Assembly: GCF_014930365.1 (NCBI RefSeq) | Contig: NZ_JABXWI010000005.1 | Span: 372,001-436,000 of the forward strand | Direction: 5' to 3' | Origin: Streptomyces caniscabiei | GTDB lineage: Bacteria > Actinomycetota > Actinomycetes > Streptomycetales > Streptomycetaceae | DNA length: 64,000 bases | In this document: positions 55,920 through 64,000 of the stretch, one piece after another | Layout: every line of letters begins with the position of its first letter | Position numbering within the stretch: position 1 is the stretch's first letter | Program-made: the position numbers and the translations under genes | The notes under the pieces: model-generated | Databases searched by the model: none | Seen by the model: only the letters and a program-made list of their open reading frames with translations | What the model was told of the DNA's origin: nothing

Positions 55920-57191
55920 TCAGTTGTCGTCCTCGTCGATGAGGAACCCACGCATCGGCGAGGGAGCCTGCCCCATCGGAGAGGGGCCCTGCGGCCGGAC
56001 CGGAGCCATCGGCTGGGTCATGGCCGGAGACATCTGCTGCTGACCGCCGTAGGAGGGCGCGGCCGGAGACGGGGCACCGCCCATGCCTCCACCCATGCCG
56101 CCCGGGTTACCACCGTACGACGGGGCGCTCGCGCCGGCCGGAGCCATGGAGGGCGCCGGGGACGGCGGCAGCGACGCGGTCGCCGGGGTGCGCGGCGGGG
56201 CCAGCGAGTCGTCCGCCTGGGTCTCCAGCTGACGCAGCTGCGACTCCAGGTACGACTTCAGACGCGTGCGGTACTCGCGCTCGAAGCCGCGCAGGTCCTC
56301 GACCTTGCGCTCCAGCGTGGCGCGGGCGGACTCCAGGGAGCCCATCGCGACGCGGTGCTTCTCCTGCGCGTCCCGCTCCAGCGCGTCGGCCTTGGCACGG
56401 GCGTCCCGCTCCAGACCCTCGGCGCGGCTGCGGGCCTCACCGACGATCTTGTTGGCCTCGGAACGGGCCTCGGCGATCGCCTGGTCGGCGGTCTGCTGGG
56501 CCAGCGAGAGCACGCGCGCGGCGCTGTCGCCGCCGGGGCCCTGACCGGGGCCGCCCATCGGACCACCCATGGGGCCGCCCATCGGGCCGCCCATCTGCTG
56601 CTGCATGGGAGGCTGGCCGCCCATGGGACCCTGGCCCATCTGGCCCTGGCCCATCTGCGGCTGCATCTGGCCCTGACCCATGGGGCCCTGGCCCATCGGT
56701 CCCTGACCCATCGGGCCGGGACCCTGCTGCCCCTGGCCACCAGGGCCGGCGGGCAGCTGCGGAGCACCGCTCGGCAGCTGGGGCGGGCCACCCATGGGGC
56801 CCCCCATCTGCTGCGGCGGGCCCGATATGCCGGCGGGCACGGGTCCACCGGGACCTCGCATACCCTGCTGCTGCATACCGCCCTGTTGCTGCATGCCACC
56901 CTGCTGCATGCCACCCTGCTGCATGCCGCCCTGCTGCTGCATGCCACCCTGCTGCATGCCGCCCTGCTGGTCCTGAGGCTCCGGAGGCTTGCGCATGTTC
57001 TGCTGGTTCTGCGCGGCGGCGCGCGTGGCCGCGGCCAGTTTGGCGCGCAGGTCCTCGTTCTCGCGGAGCAGACGCGTCAGTTCGGCTTCGACCTCATCGA
57101 GGAAGGCATCGACCTCGTCCTCGTCATAGCCTTCTCGGAGGCGGACGGTCGTGAACTGCTTGTTCCGCACGTCCTCGGGGGTCAACGGCAT
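55920..57191 (-). CDS. divIVA: Polar growth determinant DivIVA
   Basis: DivIVA marks hyphal tips and recruits the polarisome for apical growth in Streptomyces. The 423-aa protein starts MPLTPEDVRNKQFTTVRLRE, the conserved membrane-binding N-terminus, with coiled coil 1 to about residue 60. A long Gln/Gly/Met/Pro-rich segment follows (about 75-220, repeats GGMQQ, GPMGQ, GGPMG). The second coiled coil is around 225-320 (SLAQQTADQAIAEARSEANK). A Pro/Ser/Gly-rich C-terminus ends in FLIDEDDN. The repeat segment is a feature of Streptomyces DivIVA. Confidence 0.97.
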   Translation of the reverse strand: MPLTPEDVRNKQFTTVRLREGYDEDEVDAFLDEVEAELTRLLRENEDLRAKLAAATRAAAQNQQNMRKPPEPQDQQGGMQQGGMQQQGGMQQGGMQQGGMQQQGGMQQQGMRGPGGPVPAGISGPPQQMGGPMGGPPQLPSGAPQLPAGPGGQGQQGPGPMGQGPMGQGPMGQGQMQPQMGQGQMGQGPMGGQPPMQQQMGGPMGGPMGGPMGGPGQGPGGDSAARVLSLAQQTADQAIAEARSEANKIVGEARSRAEGLERDARAKADALERDAQEKHRVAMGSLESARATLERKVEDLRGFEREYRTRLKSYLESQLRQLETQADDSLAPPRTPATASLPPSPAPSMAPAGASAPSYGGNPGGMGGGMGGAPSPAAPSYGGQQQMSPAMTQPMAPVRPQGPSPMGQAPSPMRGFLIDEDDN

Positions 57192-57237
57192 CTCTTCACC
57201 TCAACGTAGTCGTCGGCATTCGGCAAGACCGCATCTC

Positions 57238-57534
57238 TCACACCGCTCCCATCCCGCTGGCTACCACCGCACGCAGAATGAAAACGATGATCATCAGCAC
57301 GAAGAAGGACAGGTCGAGCGCCACGCCCCCGAGACGCAGCGGCGGAATGAACCGCCGCAGAAGCTTGAGCGGTGGATCGGTGACAGTGTAGGTGGCCTCC
57401 AGAACGACCACCATCGCCTTGCCGGGTTGCCATGAGCGGGCGAACTGGAAGACGTAGTCCATGACCAAACGGAAGATCAACACGATGAAGAACACCGTCA
57501 GCGCGATGTAGAGGATCGTCAAGACCACGCTCAT
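57238..57534 (-). CDS. sepG: YggT/YlmG-family membrane protein SepG
   Basis: This 98-aa protein has two membrane helices, VVLTILYIALTVFFIVLIFRL and LSFFVLMIIVFILRAVVAS, with YTVTDPPLKLLRRFIPPLRLGGVALD between them as in YggT/YlmG proteins. In S. coelicolor the gene at this position is sepG, needed for sporulation septation and placement of SsgB. ATG 57534 is the start. It lies between divIVA and sepF, as usual. Confidence 0.92.
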   Translation of the reverse strand: MSVVLTILYIALTVFFIVLIFRLVMDYVFQFARSWQPGKAMVVVLEATYTVTDPPLKLLRRFIPPLRLGGVALDLSFFVLMIIVFILRAVVASGMGAV

Positions 57535-57594
57535 GTCCGGTGTTTCCCTCTCCCCAATTCCGTGTTGCTCTACCGCTGTTTCCGGTCGTACGTC

Positions 57595-58236
57595 TCAGCT
57601 CTGGTTGAAGAACCCGCCCTCTGCGATGCGGGCCTTGTCCTCCGCCGTGACATCGACGTTAGCAGGCGACAACAGGAACACCTTCTGCGTCACCCGCTCG
57701 ATGCTGCCGTGAAGACCAAACACCAAACCGGCCGCAAAGTCGACAAGTCGCTTCGCATCTGTGTCGTCCATCTCAGTCAGATTCATGATCACCGGGGTGC
57801 CCTCACGGAAGTGTTCCCCGATGGTACGGGCCTCGTTGTAGGTCCGCGGGTGCAACGTGGTGATCCGGTAAGGCTCTCGCTCGGACACGACCTTGGGCAT
57901 GATCACCGGTGCGTTCTTCTCCAGACTCGAACGTTCTTGTGTGATGGACGCCACGGGCGCGATCCGGGCGGGTCGCACCGATTCCGCGGGGAGCGAAGTG
58001 GCGTGCGCCACCGGTTCGCGCTGCACCGGGGGCTGCACCACTCGTACCGATTCATCCCTTTGGGACTGGTGTGACTGGTGTGACTGGTGCACCGGCTCGT
58101 GCCGGCGGTGGTCCCGCTCGGGCTCCGGGTCGAGCTCGGGCTCGAAGTCGTCATCGGGGTCGAATCCCCTGCCGTCGTACCCATCGTCCTCCACGAGGCC
58201 GAGGTAGACCGCCATCTTGCGCATCGCGCCGGCCAT
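57595..58236 (-). CDS. sepF: Cell division protein SepF
   Basis: SepF binds FtsZ and the membrane and aligns Z-ring filaments. The 213-aa protein begins with an amphipathic MAGAMRKMAVYLGLVEDDGY and an acidic segment. A variable linker contains HQSHQSHQS repeats (about residues 50-58). The conserved globular domain follows: ITTLHPRTYNEARTIGEHFREGTPVIMNLTEMDDTDAKRLVDFAAGLVFGLHGSIERV. The ATG at 58236 could be replaced by ATG 58224 (MRKMAV). It follows yggS by about 130 bases. Confidence 0.96.
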   Translation of the reverse strand: MAGAMRKMAVYLGLVEDDGYDGRGFDPDDDFEPELDPEPERDHRRHEPVHQSHQSHQSQRDESVRVVQPPVQREPVAHATSLPAESVRPARIAPVASITQERSSLEKNAPVIMPKVVSEREPYRITTLHPRTYNEARTIGEHFREGTPVIMNLTEMDDTDAKRLVDFAAGLVFGLHGSIERVTQKVFLLSPANVDVTAEDKARIAEGGFFNQS

Positions 58237-58365
58237 GCTCTGAGTCCTCCGCTCTGTGGTGGATCGACTGACGACTTCCCAAGTGCCCGCGATCCACGAG
58301 GTCGTTGCGCCCGCCTCTCGACGGAATGACCATATTTTCTGCTGTGGTCCGACTTCTTGGCGACG

Positions 58366-59085
58366 TTACCCGAGCCCGGGACGGACTCCGAGTACCGCAG
58401 TGCCGACGCGCACATGTGTCGCTCCGGCCGCCACGGCATCCTCGAGGTCCGCACTCATCCCTGCGGAGACCATGTTCGCAGCCGGATGGGCTCGGCGCAG
58501 GTCGGTCGACAAAACCATCAACCGCTCGAACGCGGCCCGTTGGCGTCCGGCGTACTCCCCGGTGAGCGGCGCGACGGTCATCAGACCATCGACCCGCACC
58601 CCCGGCGACTCCGCCAGGAGGTCGGCCAGCTCTTCGATTCCGCCCGGACCGACACCTCCTCGCTCCCCGCGGCCGCTGTCGTCGGCGTCGAGCGCGACCT
58701 GGATGAGACATCCCACCTCACGGCCGGCCCGAACGGCCTCTTTCGACAGAGTCGTGACAAGCCTGGAACGATCGACGGACTGCACGAGATCCGCGTAACG
58801 CACCACAGAACGGACCTTGTTGGTCTGCAACTGGCCCACGAAGTGCCACACAAGGGACAGATCCGAGCATTCGGCCGCCTTCGGGGCCGCGTCCTGGTCC
58901 TTGTTCTCGGCGACGTGGCGCACACCGAGTTCCGACAGGATCCGCACATCGCTCGCCGGGTAGGTCTTGGTGACCACGATCAGGGTCACCTCGTCCCGCT
59001 TGCGGCCCGCGGCCACGCACGCCGCCGCGATGCGGTCCTCCACCTTCGCCAGGTTCGAGGCGAGTTGTGCCTTACGGTCGGTCAT
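58366..59085 (-). CDS. YggS/PROSC-family pyridoxal phosphate homeostasis protein
   Basis: The 239-aa PLP-binding barrel carries the PLP lysine in TLIVVTKTYPASDVRIL (near residue 40), WHFVGQLQTNKVRSVV, and GLMTVAPLTGEYAGRQRAAF. The C-terminal phosphate-binding SAGMSADLEDAVAAGATHVRVG is intact. It buffers PLP and affects amino-acid metabolism, with no known enzyme reaction. It is part of the conserved division gene string, 5 bases from pgeF. Confidence 0.96.
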   Translation of the reverse strand: MTDRKAQLASNLAKVEDRIAAACVAAGRKRDEVTLIVVTKTYPASDVRILSELGVRHVAENKDQDAAPKAAECSDLSLVWHFVGQLQTNKVRSVVRYADLVQSVDRSRLVTTLSKEAVRAGREVGCLIQVALDADDSGRGERGGVGPGGIEELADLLAESPGVRVDGLMTVAPLTGEYAGRQRAAFERLMVLSTDLRRAHPAANMVSAGMSADLEDAVAAGATHVRVGTAVLGVRPGLG

Positions 59086-59090
59086 GTCCC

Positions 59091-59861
59091 TCAGTCCAGC
59101 CAGACATATCCCGCGAGTCGCCCTGTGGCGCGGTCGCGACGGTACGAGAAGTGATCACTCGACTCCAGCGTGCACACCGGCGACTGCTCCCGGTCGCGCA
59201 CTCCGAGGCGCTCCAGCTGTGCGTGCACTCCGGCGCACACATCCACGGACGGCGTGCCCCAACTGGTCTCGGCGTACGCCGCCGGCTCGACGGTGGCCAC
59301 CTCGGCGCGCATCGCCTCGGGCACTTCGTAGCACCGGCCGCAGACGGCGGGTCCGGTGCGGGCGACGATCCGGGCGGGGTCGGCGCCGAGTCCGGCCATG
59401 GCCCGCACCGCCGCGGGGACGACCCCGGCGATCATGCCGGGCCGACCCGCGTGTACGGCGGCGACGACCCCGGCGACCGGATCGGCCAGCAGGACGGGCA
59501 CGCAGTCGGCGGTGAGAACGGCGAGCGCGAGACCGCGCCGGGTGGTGACGATCGCGTCGACGGCCGGGATGCCGCCGGAGACGGAGCAGGAGTCGGATCC
59601 GGAGCCGGAGTCGGGAACGGAGCCCCACGGTCCGTCGACCACGGCCACGTCAGCGCCGTGCACCTGGTTCATCCAGACGACCCGGTCGGGCTCCAGGCCC
59701 AGCGACTTGGCCGCCAGCTCCCGGTTGGTCGTCACGGCGGTGGCGTCGTCCCCGACCGCACCGCCGAGATTGAGCTCCTCATACGGAGCGGCGCTCACCC
59801 CGCCCCACCTGTCGGTGAAGGCGAAGTGCGCGCCGCTCACGTTCTCGCGCCGTCCTATCAC
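59091..59861 (-). CDS. pgeF: Peptidoglycan editing factor PgeF (YfiH, multicopper polyphenol oxidase-like)
   Basis: The 256-aa YfiH-family protein has metal-binding motifs NQVHGADVAVVDG, LAVLTADCVPVLLADP and AAVHAGRPGMIAGVV, plus TGPAVCGRCYEVPEAM. In enteric bacteria the family prevents misincorporation in peptidoglycan precursors, and other members show purine nucleoside or laccase-like activity. GTG 59861 overlaps the ftsZ stop (GTGA), while GTG 59840, with GGACGG upstream, is an alternative. A Ser/Gly-rich insert (SVPDSGSGSDSCSVSGG) near residue 80 is unusual. Confidence 0.94.
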   Translation of the reverse strand: MIGRRENVSGAHFAFTDRWGGVSAAPYEELNLGGAVGDDATAVTTNRELAAKSLGLEPDRVVWMNQVHGADVAVVDGPWGSVPDSGSGSDSCSVSGGIPAVDAIVTTRRGLALAVLTADCVPVLLADPVAGVVAAVHAGRPGMIAGVVPAAVRAMAGLGADPARIVARTGPAVCGRCYEVPEAMRAEVATVEPAAYAETSWGTPSVDVCAGVHAQLERLGVRDREQSPVCTLESSDHFSYRRDRATGRLAGYVWLD

Positions 59862-61051
59862 TTGAGGAAGTCCGGCACGTCCAGCTCTTCCGCGGCGCTG
59901 TCCGAGTAGGACCGGGACGGCGGGACCGGCGGGGCGACCGGAACCTCGTTCACCGGCTCCGGGGCCGGCGCCGCCGGTTCCTCCTTCGGCTTGACGCTGC
60001 CGAGCGAGCCGAAGGACGGGCGGCTCTCGGCGGCCCGCGCCGGGGCGGGCTCCTCACGCTTGGCCGCGGCCGAACCCAGGATGTTGTCCCGCTTGGCCGG
60101 GGGCTGGCCGCCGTCGAAGCCGGCCGCGATGACCGTGACCCGGACCTCGTCACCGAGGGCGTCGTCGATGACCGCGCCGAAGATGATGTTGGCCTCGGGG
60201 TGCGCGGCCTCGCTGACCAGCTGGGCGGCCTCGTTGATCTCGAACAGGCCGAGGTCGGAGCCACCGGAGATGGAGAGCAGGACGCCGCGGGCGCCGTCGA
60301 TGGAGGCCTCCAGGAGCGGCGAGGAGATCGCCATCTCGGCGGCGGCCACCGCGCGGTCGTCGCCGCGGGCCGAGCCGATGCCCATGAGGGCCGAACCGGC
60401 CTCGGACATGACCGACTTGACGTCGGCGAAGTCGAGGTTGATCAGACCGGGGGTGGTGATCAGGTCGGTGATGCCCTGGACACCGGAGAGCAGGACCTGG
60501 TCGGCCGACTTGAACGCGTCCAGCACGGAGACCTGGCGGTCCGAGATGGAGAGCAGCCGGTCGTTCGGGATGACGATGAGGGTGTCGACCTCTTCGCGCA
60601 GCTCGGCGATGCCGTCCTCGGCCTGGTTGGCGCGGCGGCGGCCCTCGAAGGTGAAGGGGCGGGTGACCACGCCGATGGTGAGGGCGCCGAGGGAGCGGGC
60701 GATGTTGGCCACGACGGGCGCGCCGCCGGTACCGGTGCCGCCGCCCTCGCCGGCCGTCACGAAGACCATGTCGGCCCCCTTGAGGACCTCCTCGATCTCC
60801 TCGCGGTGGTCCTCGGCGGCCTTCCGGCCGACGGCCGGGTTGGCGCCGGCGCCGAGTCCGCGGGTGAGTTCACGGCCGACGTCGAGCTTGACGTCGGCGT
60901 CGCTCATCAACAGAGCTTGCGCGTCGGTGTTGATGGCGATGAACTCGACGCCCTTGAGACCGACCTCGATCATCCGGTTGATGGCATTGACACCACCGCC
61001 GCCGACACCGATGACTTTGATGACTGCGAGGTAGTTCTGCGGTGCTGCCAC
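59858..61051 (-). CDS. ftsZ: Cell division GTPase FtsZ
   Basis: FtsZ polymerises into the Z-ring, used in Streptomyces for vegetative cross-walls and sporulation septa. The 397-aa protein has the nucleotide site VIGVGGGGVNAINRMIE and the tubulin signature VTAGEGGGTGTGGAPVVA (near residue 105). The T7 loop is in TPGLINLDFADVKSVM, then a Pro/Glu linker and the C-terminal interaction peptide DVPDFLK. GTG 61051 is the start. A promoter with a GACAC motif is visible upstream. Confidence 0.98.
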   Translation of the reverse strand: MAAPQNYLAVIKVIGVGGGGVNAINRMIEVGLKGVEFIAINTDAQALLMSDADVKLDVGRELTRGLGAGANPAVGRKAAEDHREEIEEVLKGADMVFVTAGEGGGTGTGGAPVVANIARSLGALTIGVVTRPFTFEGRRRANQAEDGIAELREEVDTLIVIPNDRLLSISDRQVSVLDAFKSADQVLLSGVQGITDLITTPGLINLDFADVKSVMSEAGSALMGIGSARGDDRAVAAAEMAISSPLLEASIDGARGVLLSISGGSDLGLFEINEAAQLVSEAAHPEANIIFGAVIDDALGDEVRVTVIAAGFDGGQPPAKRDNILGSAAAKREEPAPARAAESRPSFGSLGSVKPKEEPAAPAPEPVNEVPVAPPVPPSRSYSDSAAEELDVPDFLK

Positions 61052-61149
61052 GTCGAAGGCCTCTCGCCTCGAGTTACGTGTCGCCGCTTCGCGGGGTACC
61101 CGCGAGCCGACGACTGATGCCGAAGTGGGACGGTCCGAACGCCGACCCG

Positions 61150-61174
61150 AACCCTAACGCTGAAGTTTAGGGTT
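61150..61174. promoter_or_regulatory. AACCCTAA inverted repeat in the ftsZ control region
   Basis: AACCCTAA and TTAGGGTT are perfect 8-base inverted repeats 9 bases apart, about 100 bases upstream of the ftsZ GTG and downstream of the promoter below. They lie in the untranslated leader and may be an operator. Confidence 0.45.
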
Positions 61175-61209
61175 ACCAGTGTGACTGTTCCTTGGACTCT
61201 TCCGAACAG

Positions 61210-61240
61210 GACACTAAGTCGACAAGTGGCGCACGTTCAA
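61210..61240 (-). promoter_or_regulatory. Probable ftsZ promoter overlapping a WhiA-type motif
   Basis: On the minus strand TTGAAC (61240-61235) and TAGTGT (61216-61211) are 18 bases apart and form a good -35/-10 pair. A GACAC motif on the plus strand at 61210-61214 overlaps the -10 box, and another GACAC (minus strand) is at 61082-61078. WhiA, the sporulation activator that recognises GACAC, is known to control ftsZ in Streptomyces. Confidence 0.6.
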
Positions 61241-61330
61241 CGAACACGCCGAACCTCCCGTTTTTCTTTTCACCCTATGTGATCAGCCATAGCGGTGCCC
61301 AACCAGGGTGCTGGCCTGCGCGGATGTGCG

Positions 61331-62137
61331 TCAACTCCCTGATGACGCGGGCGCGGTGGGAACACTCACGTCGAAGTGCCCCGCGCCCGGGGCCGCTTTC
61401 AGCAGGGCGGTGAGCGCACGGGCCTTCGCGCGCCCCTTCTCCGAGCTCCCCCACGCGACCGTACGGTCTCCGCTCAACTCCAGCGAGATGGTGTCGTAGG
61501 AGCGGACCTTGACCACCAGCGTCTCGCGCGCGACCGCGGCCGGAATCGCGTCGGCGACCCGCACGGCCTCCCGTACGAGCCGGTCCTCGCCGAATCGGCG
61601 CAGACTGGCGGCGGACGAACCGGACCGGGCCACCGTCAATTCCAGTACGGGAACGTCTTCCGGGGCGCGTGAAACCGTGGCGAAACGCACCCCTTTCGCA
61701 TCCACTTCGACGTACTTGCCCGAATTTCCGGCCGCTTCGACAATCAGAACCGGAGTGCGTTCGTTCACTTTCAGCCCGATTCCATGGGGCCATGAGCGGA
61801 CGACCTCGACCGAGTCGATTCGGGGCAATTTCTCCAGCAGGCGTGACTCGATCGCGTCGAGGTCGACGGAAATGAGCGGATCGCCGAGCGGCACGGCGGC
61901 CGCCTCGCGCACCTGGGTCCCGGTCAGCACCCGGGTGCCCGACACGGTGATCTTCTCCGCCCGCAGCCACGAGGAGCCGTACAGGACCCAGACGGAGGCG
62001 CCCCCGATCAGGACCAGGGCGATCGCGGCGGCGATCAGCGCCCGGGGGCCGGGGAGCCGCCGCCGGGGCGGCGGGCCGGGGTCCAGATCCTCGTCCGCGC
62101 CGCGCTCGGCGGTGCTGGTCGGTCCGGCCACGCGCAC
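61331..62137 (-). CDS. ftsQ: Cell division protein FtsQ (DivIB)
   Basis: FtsQ links early and late divisome proteins. The 268-aa protein has a Pro/Arg-rich cytoplasmic part (1-31) and one helix (ALIAAAIALVLIGGASVWVLY). The POTRA domain follows (RAEKITVSGTRVLTGTQVREAAAVPLGDPLISVD), then the FtsQ domain (LPRIDSVEVVRSWPHGIGLKVNERTPV). GTG 62137 lies a few bases after AGGAGAGGG. The gene is 52 bases after murG. The 279-base gap to ftsZ holds the ftsZ promoters. Confidence 0.96.
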   Translation of the reverse strand: MRVAGPTSTAERGADEDLDPGPPPRRRLPGPRALIAAAIALVLIGGASVWVLYGSSWLRAEKITVSGTRVLTGTQVREAAAVPLGDPLISVDLDAIESRLLEKLPRIDSVEVVRSWPHGIGLKVNERTPVLIVEAAGNSGKYVEVDAKGVRFATVSRAPEDVPVLELTVARSGSSAASLRRFGEDRLVREAVRVADAIPAAVARETLVVKVRSYDTISLELSGDRTVAWGSSEKGRAKARALTALLKAAPGAGHFDVSVPTAPASSGS

Positions 62138-62189
62138 TCCCTCTCCTGGCCCGGTTCGCCTCCGGGCGCCTCAGCCGGCGATCCGCTCT

Positions 62190-63287
62190 CTAGCGGTGTC
62201 CACGCTTGGCGGCGATCGCCTCGTACACCATCCCGACGAGCAGGTCGTCGGCGTCCCGTCGGCCGAACTCGCTGGCGGCGCGGGACATCTCGTACAGCCG
62301 GTGCGGGTCGGCGAGGACGGGCAGCACGTTCTGCTGCACCCACTGGGGCGTCAGCTCCGCGTCGTCGACCAGCAGTCCGCCGCCGGCCTTGACCACCGGC
62401 TGGGCGTTCAGCCGCTGTTCGCCGTTGCCGATGGGCAGCGGGACGTAGGCGGCCGGGAGCCCGACGGCGGAGAGTTCGGCGACGGTCATCGCGCCCGCGC
62501 GGCAGAGCATCATGTCGGCCGCGGCGTACGCGAGGTCCATCCGGTCCACGTACGGTACCGGGATGTACGGGGGCATTCCCGGCATCTGGTGTACCTGCGG
62601 CAGTTCGTTCTTCGGGCCGACCGCGTGCAGGATCTGGATCCCGGCCTGCTGGAGGTAGGGGGCGACCTGCTGGACGACCTCGTTGAGACGGCGCGCGCCC
62701 TGGGAGCCGCCGGAGACCAGCAGGGTCGGCAGGTTGGGGTCGAGACCGAACAGCGCGCGGGCCTCGGGGCGCATGGCGGCCCGGTCGAGGGTCGCGATGG
62801 AGCGGCGCAGCGGGATGCCGATGTACCGGGCGTCGCGGAGTTTGCTGTCCGGGGTGGAGACCGCGACCTGGGCGGCGTACCGGGAGCCGATCTTGTTGGC
62901 GAGGCCGGGGCGGGCGTTGGCCTCGTGGACGATGATCGGCACCCCGAGGCGCTTGGCGGCCAGGTAGCCGGGCAGGGCGACATAGCCGCCGAAGCCGACG
63001 ACCGCGTCCGCCTTGGTGCGCTCCAGGATCTGCTCGGTCGCCTTGATCGTGCCGCGCAGCCGGCCGGGCACGGTGATCAGCTCGGGGGTGGGCTTGCGCG
63101 GCAGGGGTACGGCGGGGATCAGCGCGAGTTCGTAGCCGCGCTCGGGGACGAGGCGCGTCTCGAGGCCGCGCTCCGTGCCCAGGGCCGTGATGCCCACGGT
63201 CGGGTCCTGCCTGCGCAGGGCGTCCGCGAGGGCGAGCGCGGGCTCGATGTGACCGGCGGTTCCGCCACCGGCGAGTACGACATGCAC
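62190..63287 (-). CDS. murG: UDP-GlcNAc:lipid I transferase MurG
   Basis: MurG adds GlcNAc to lipid I to make lipid II on the inner membrane face. The 365-aa GT-B enzyme has the glycine-rich loops VVLAGGGTAGHIEPALALAD (residues 3-22), VVGFGGYVALPG and LLVSGGSQGARRLNE, a nucleotide-sugar region (ADMMLCRAGAMTVAELSAVGLPAAYVPLP) and NAQPVVKAGGGLLV. ATG 63287 is 6 bases from the ftsW stop, so the two are coupled. Confidence 0.98.
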   Translation of the reverse strand: MHVVLAGGGTAGHIEPALALADALRRQDPTVGITALGTERGLETRLVPERGYELALIPAVPLPRKPTPELITVPGRLRGTIKATEQILERTKADAVVGFGGYVALPGYLAAKRLGVPIIVHEANARPGLANKIGSRYAAQVAVSTPDSKLRDARYIGIPLRRSIATLDRAAMRPEARALFGLDPNLPTLLVSGGSQGARRLNEVVQQVAPYLQQAGIQILHAVGPKNELPQVHQMPGMPPYIPVPYVDRMDLAYAAADMMLCRAGAMTVAELSAVGLPAAYVPLPIGNGEQRLNAQPVVKAGGGLLVDDAELTPQWVQQNVLPVLADPHRLYEMSRAASEFGRRDADDLLVGMVYEAIAAKRGHR

Positions 63288-63293
63288 CGAAAT

Positions 63294-64000
63294 TCACCGC
63301 TCTCCGGACGAACGTGCCGAGACACGCCGTCGCATCGTGTTCCATCTCCCGGGCCCCGAAGGGCCGCCGCCACGCTTTCTACCAAAGCGGGGCTGCCGCA
63401 TGGCAAGCGCCGCCCGCGCAGCGGGCTCGTCGCGCGCGAAGGCGATCAGCAACCCGATGGCGAACATGGTCGGCAGCAGGGCGGATCCTCCGTAGGAGAA
63501 CAGCGGGAGCGGGACTCCGGCGATCGGCAGCAGACCGAGCACCGCACCGATGTTGATCACTGCCTGAGCGGTGATCCAGGTGGTCACGCCTCCCGCGGCA
63601 TACCTGACGAAGGGGTCCTCCGTGCGTCCGGCCACGCGGATACCCGCATAGCCTAGAGCCGCGAAGAGGGCGAGCACCGACAGCGTCCCCGCGAGGCCCA
63701 GTTCCTCGCCGGTGACGGCGAAGATGAAGTCGGTGTGCGCTTCCGGGAGTTGGCCCCATTTTTCCACACTGGCACCGAGCCCGGAGCCGAAGATTCCACC
63801 CGAGGCCAGGGCGTAGATGCCGTGCACGGCCTGCCAGCAGTCGGCGCCGTCCGTGCGGGGTTCGGTGGCTCCGATGCAGGCCAGGCGGGCCATACGGTTC
63901 TCGCTGGTCCTGATCAGGACGAATCCGATGAGTCCGGCGATGGACAGCACGCCCACGAACATCCGGGTCGGCGCCCCGGCCAGCCACAGCAGGCCGAACA
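63294..64000 (-). CDS. ftsW: Septal peptidoglycan polymerase FtsW (5' end outside window)
   Basis: Only the C-terminal part is in the window; the reading frame continues past 64000 (FGLLWLAGAPTRMFVGVLSI). The SEDS signature LPEAHTDFIFAVTGEELGLAG is present, with helices such as TLSVLALFAALGYAGI, WITAQAVINIGAVLGLLPIAGVPLPLFSYGGSALL and AIGLLIAFARDE, typical of FtsW/RodA. FtsW polymerises glycan strands from lipid II with its partner PBP. Position before murG-ftsQ-ftsZ favours FtsW over RodA. The basic C-terminal tail ends SARSSGER. Confidence 0.95.
   Translation of the reverse strand, partial: FGLLWLAGAPTRMFVGVLSIAGLIGFVLIRTSENRMARLACIGATEPRTDGADCWQAVHGIYALASGGIFGSGLGASVEKWGQLPEAHTDFIFAVTGEELGLAGTLSVLALFAALGYAGIRVAGRTEDPFVRYAAGGVTTWITAQAVINIGAVLGLLPIAGVPLPLFSYGGSALLPTMFAIGLLIAFARDEPAARAALAMRQPRFGRKRGGGPSGPGRWNTMRRRVSARSSGER

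Overview
The window is chromosomal DNA from a Streptomyces (or a very close relative). The evidence is a very high G+C content with G/C at almost every third codon position, frequent GTG starts, ATGA/GTGA overlaps between neighbouring genes, intergenic repeats typical of Streptomyces, and a gene order (trp/his cluster, dnaE, phoD, lspA, ileS, divIVA-sepG-sepF-yggS-pgeF-ftsZ-ftsQ-murG-ftsW) that I recognise from Streptomyces chromosomes. There is no sign of a prophage, plasmid, IS element, CRISPR array, rRNA or tRNA. The first gene is open at the left edge and ftsW is cut at the right edge.

Region 1 (1-6067): a five-gene, fully overlapping operon encodes three consecutive ADP-ribosylglycohydrolase-family proteins, a family III CoA-transferase and a CitE/HpcH-type CoA-ester lyase. 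The third hydrolase carries an in-frame copy of a Streptomyces intergenic repeat. This is the least understood system in the window. Region 2 (6068-22400): lgt and a membrane-anchored DsbA-like protein, then a tryptophan/histidine supercluster on the minus strand. In transcription order it reads hisD, hisC, hisB, a 54-aa membrane protein, hisH, priA, a RidA-family gene and hisF. After one plus-strand gene it resumes with hisI, trpE, membrane proteins, trpC, trpM, trpB and trpA. PriA is expected to serve both pathways, because no trpF is seen.

Region 3 (22401-31267): accessory and housekeeping genes. They comprise a beta-helix-like membrane protein, an uncharacterised helical protein, a Lon-substrate-binding-domain protein, a YbaK deacylase, a membrane protein, an ABC-2 exporter pair, a NYN-domain protein and a 54-aa basic protein. 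Two palindromic repeat elements lie here. Region 4 (31268-46916): dnaE, a DUF2252 protein, a membrane protein, a second DsbA-like protein, a lipoprotein, a large LuxR-family regulator with a disordered insert, a Tat-exported PhoD phosphatase, a dienelactone-hydrolase-like protein, an MscS channel and an SDR.

Region 5 (46917-55919): an NhaP-type antiporter, a GNAT protein, an RluD-type pseudouridine synthase, lspA, a DksA/TraR zinc-finger protein with a histone-H1-like tail, and ileS behind a T-box leader that appears to control translation. IleRS carries a GAHH sequence where HIGH is expected. Three hairpins separate ileS from divIVA. Region 6 (55920-64000): the division and polar-growth cluster divIVA, sepG, sepF, yggS, pgeF, ftsZ, ftsQ, murG, ftsW, with a visible ftsZ promoter overlapping a WhiA-type GACAC motif. 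Several starts have a TANNNT box 7-8 nt upstream, which indicates leaderless transcription.
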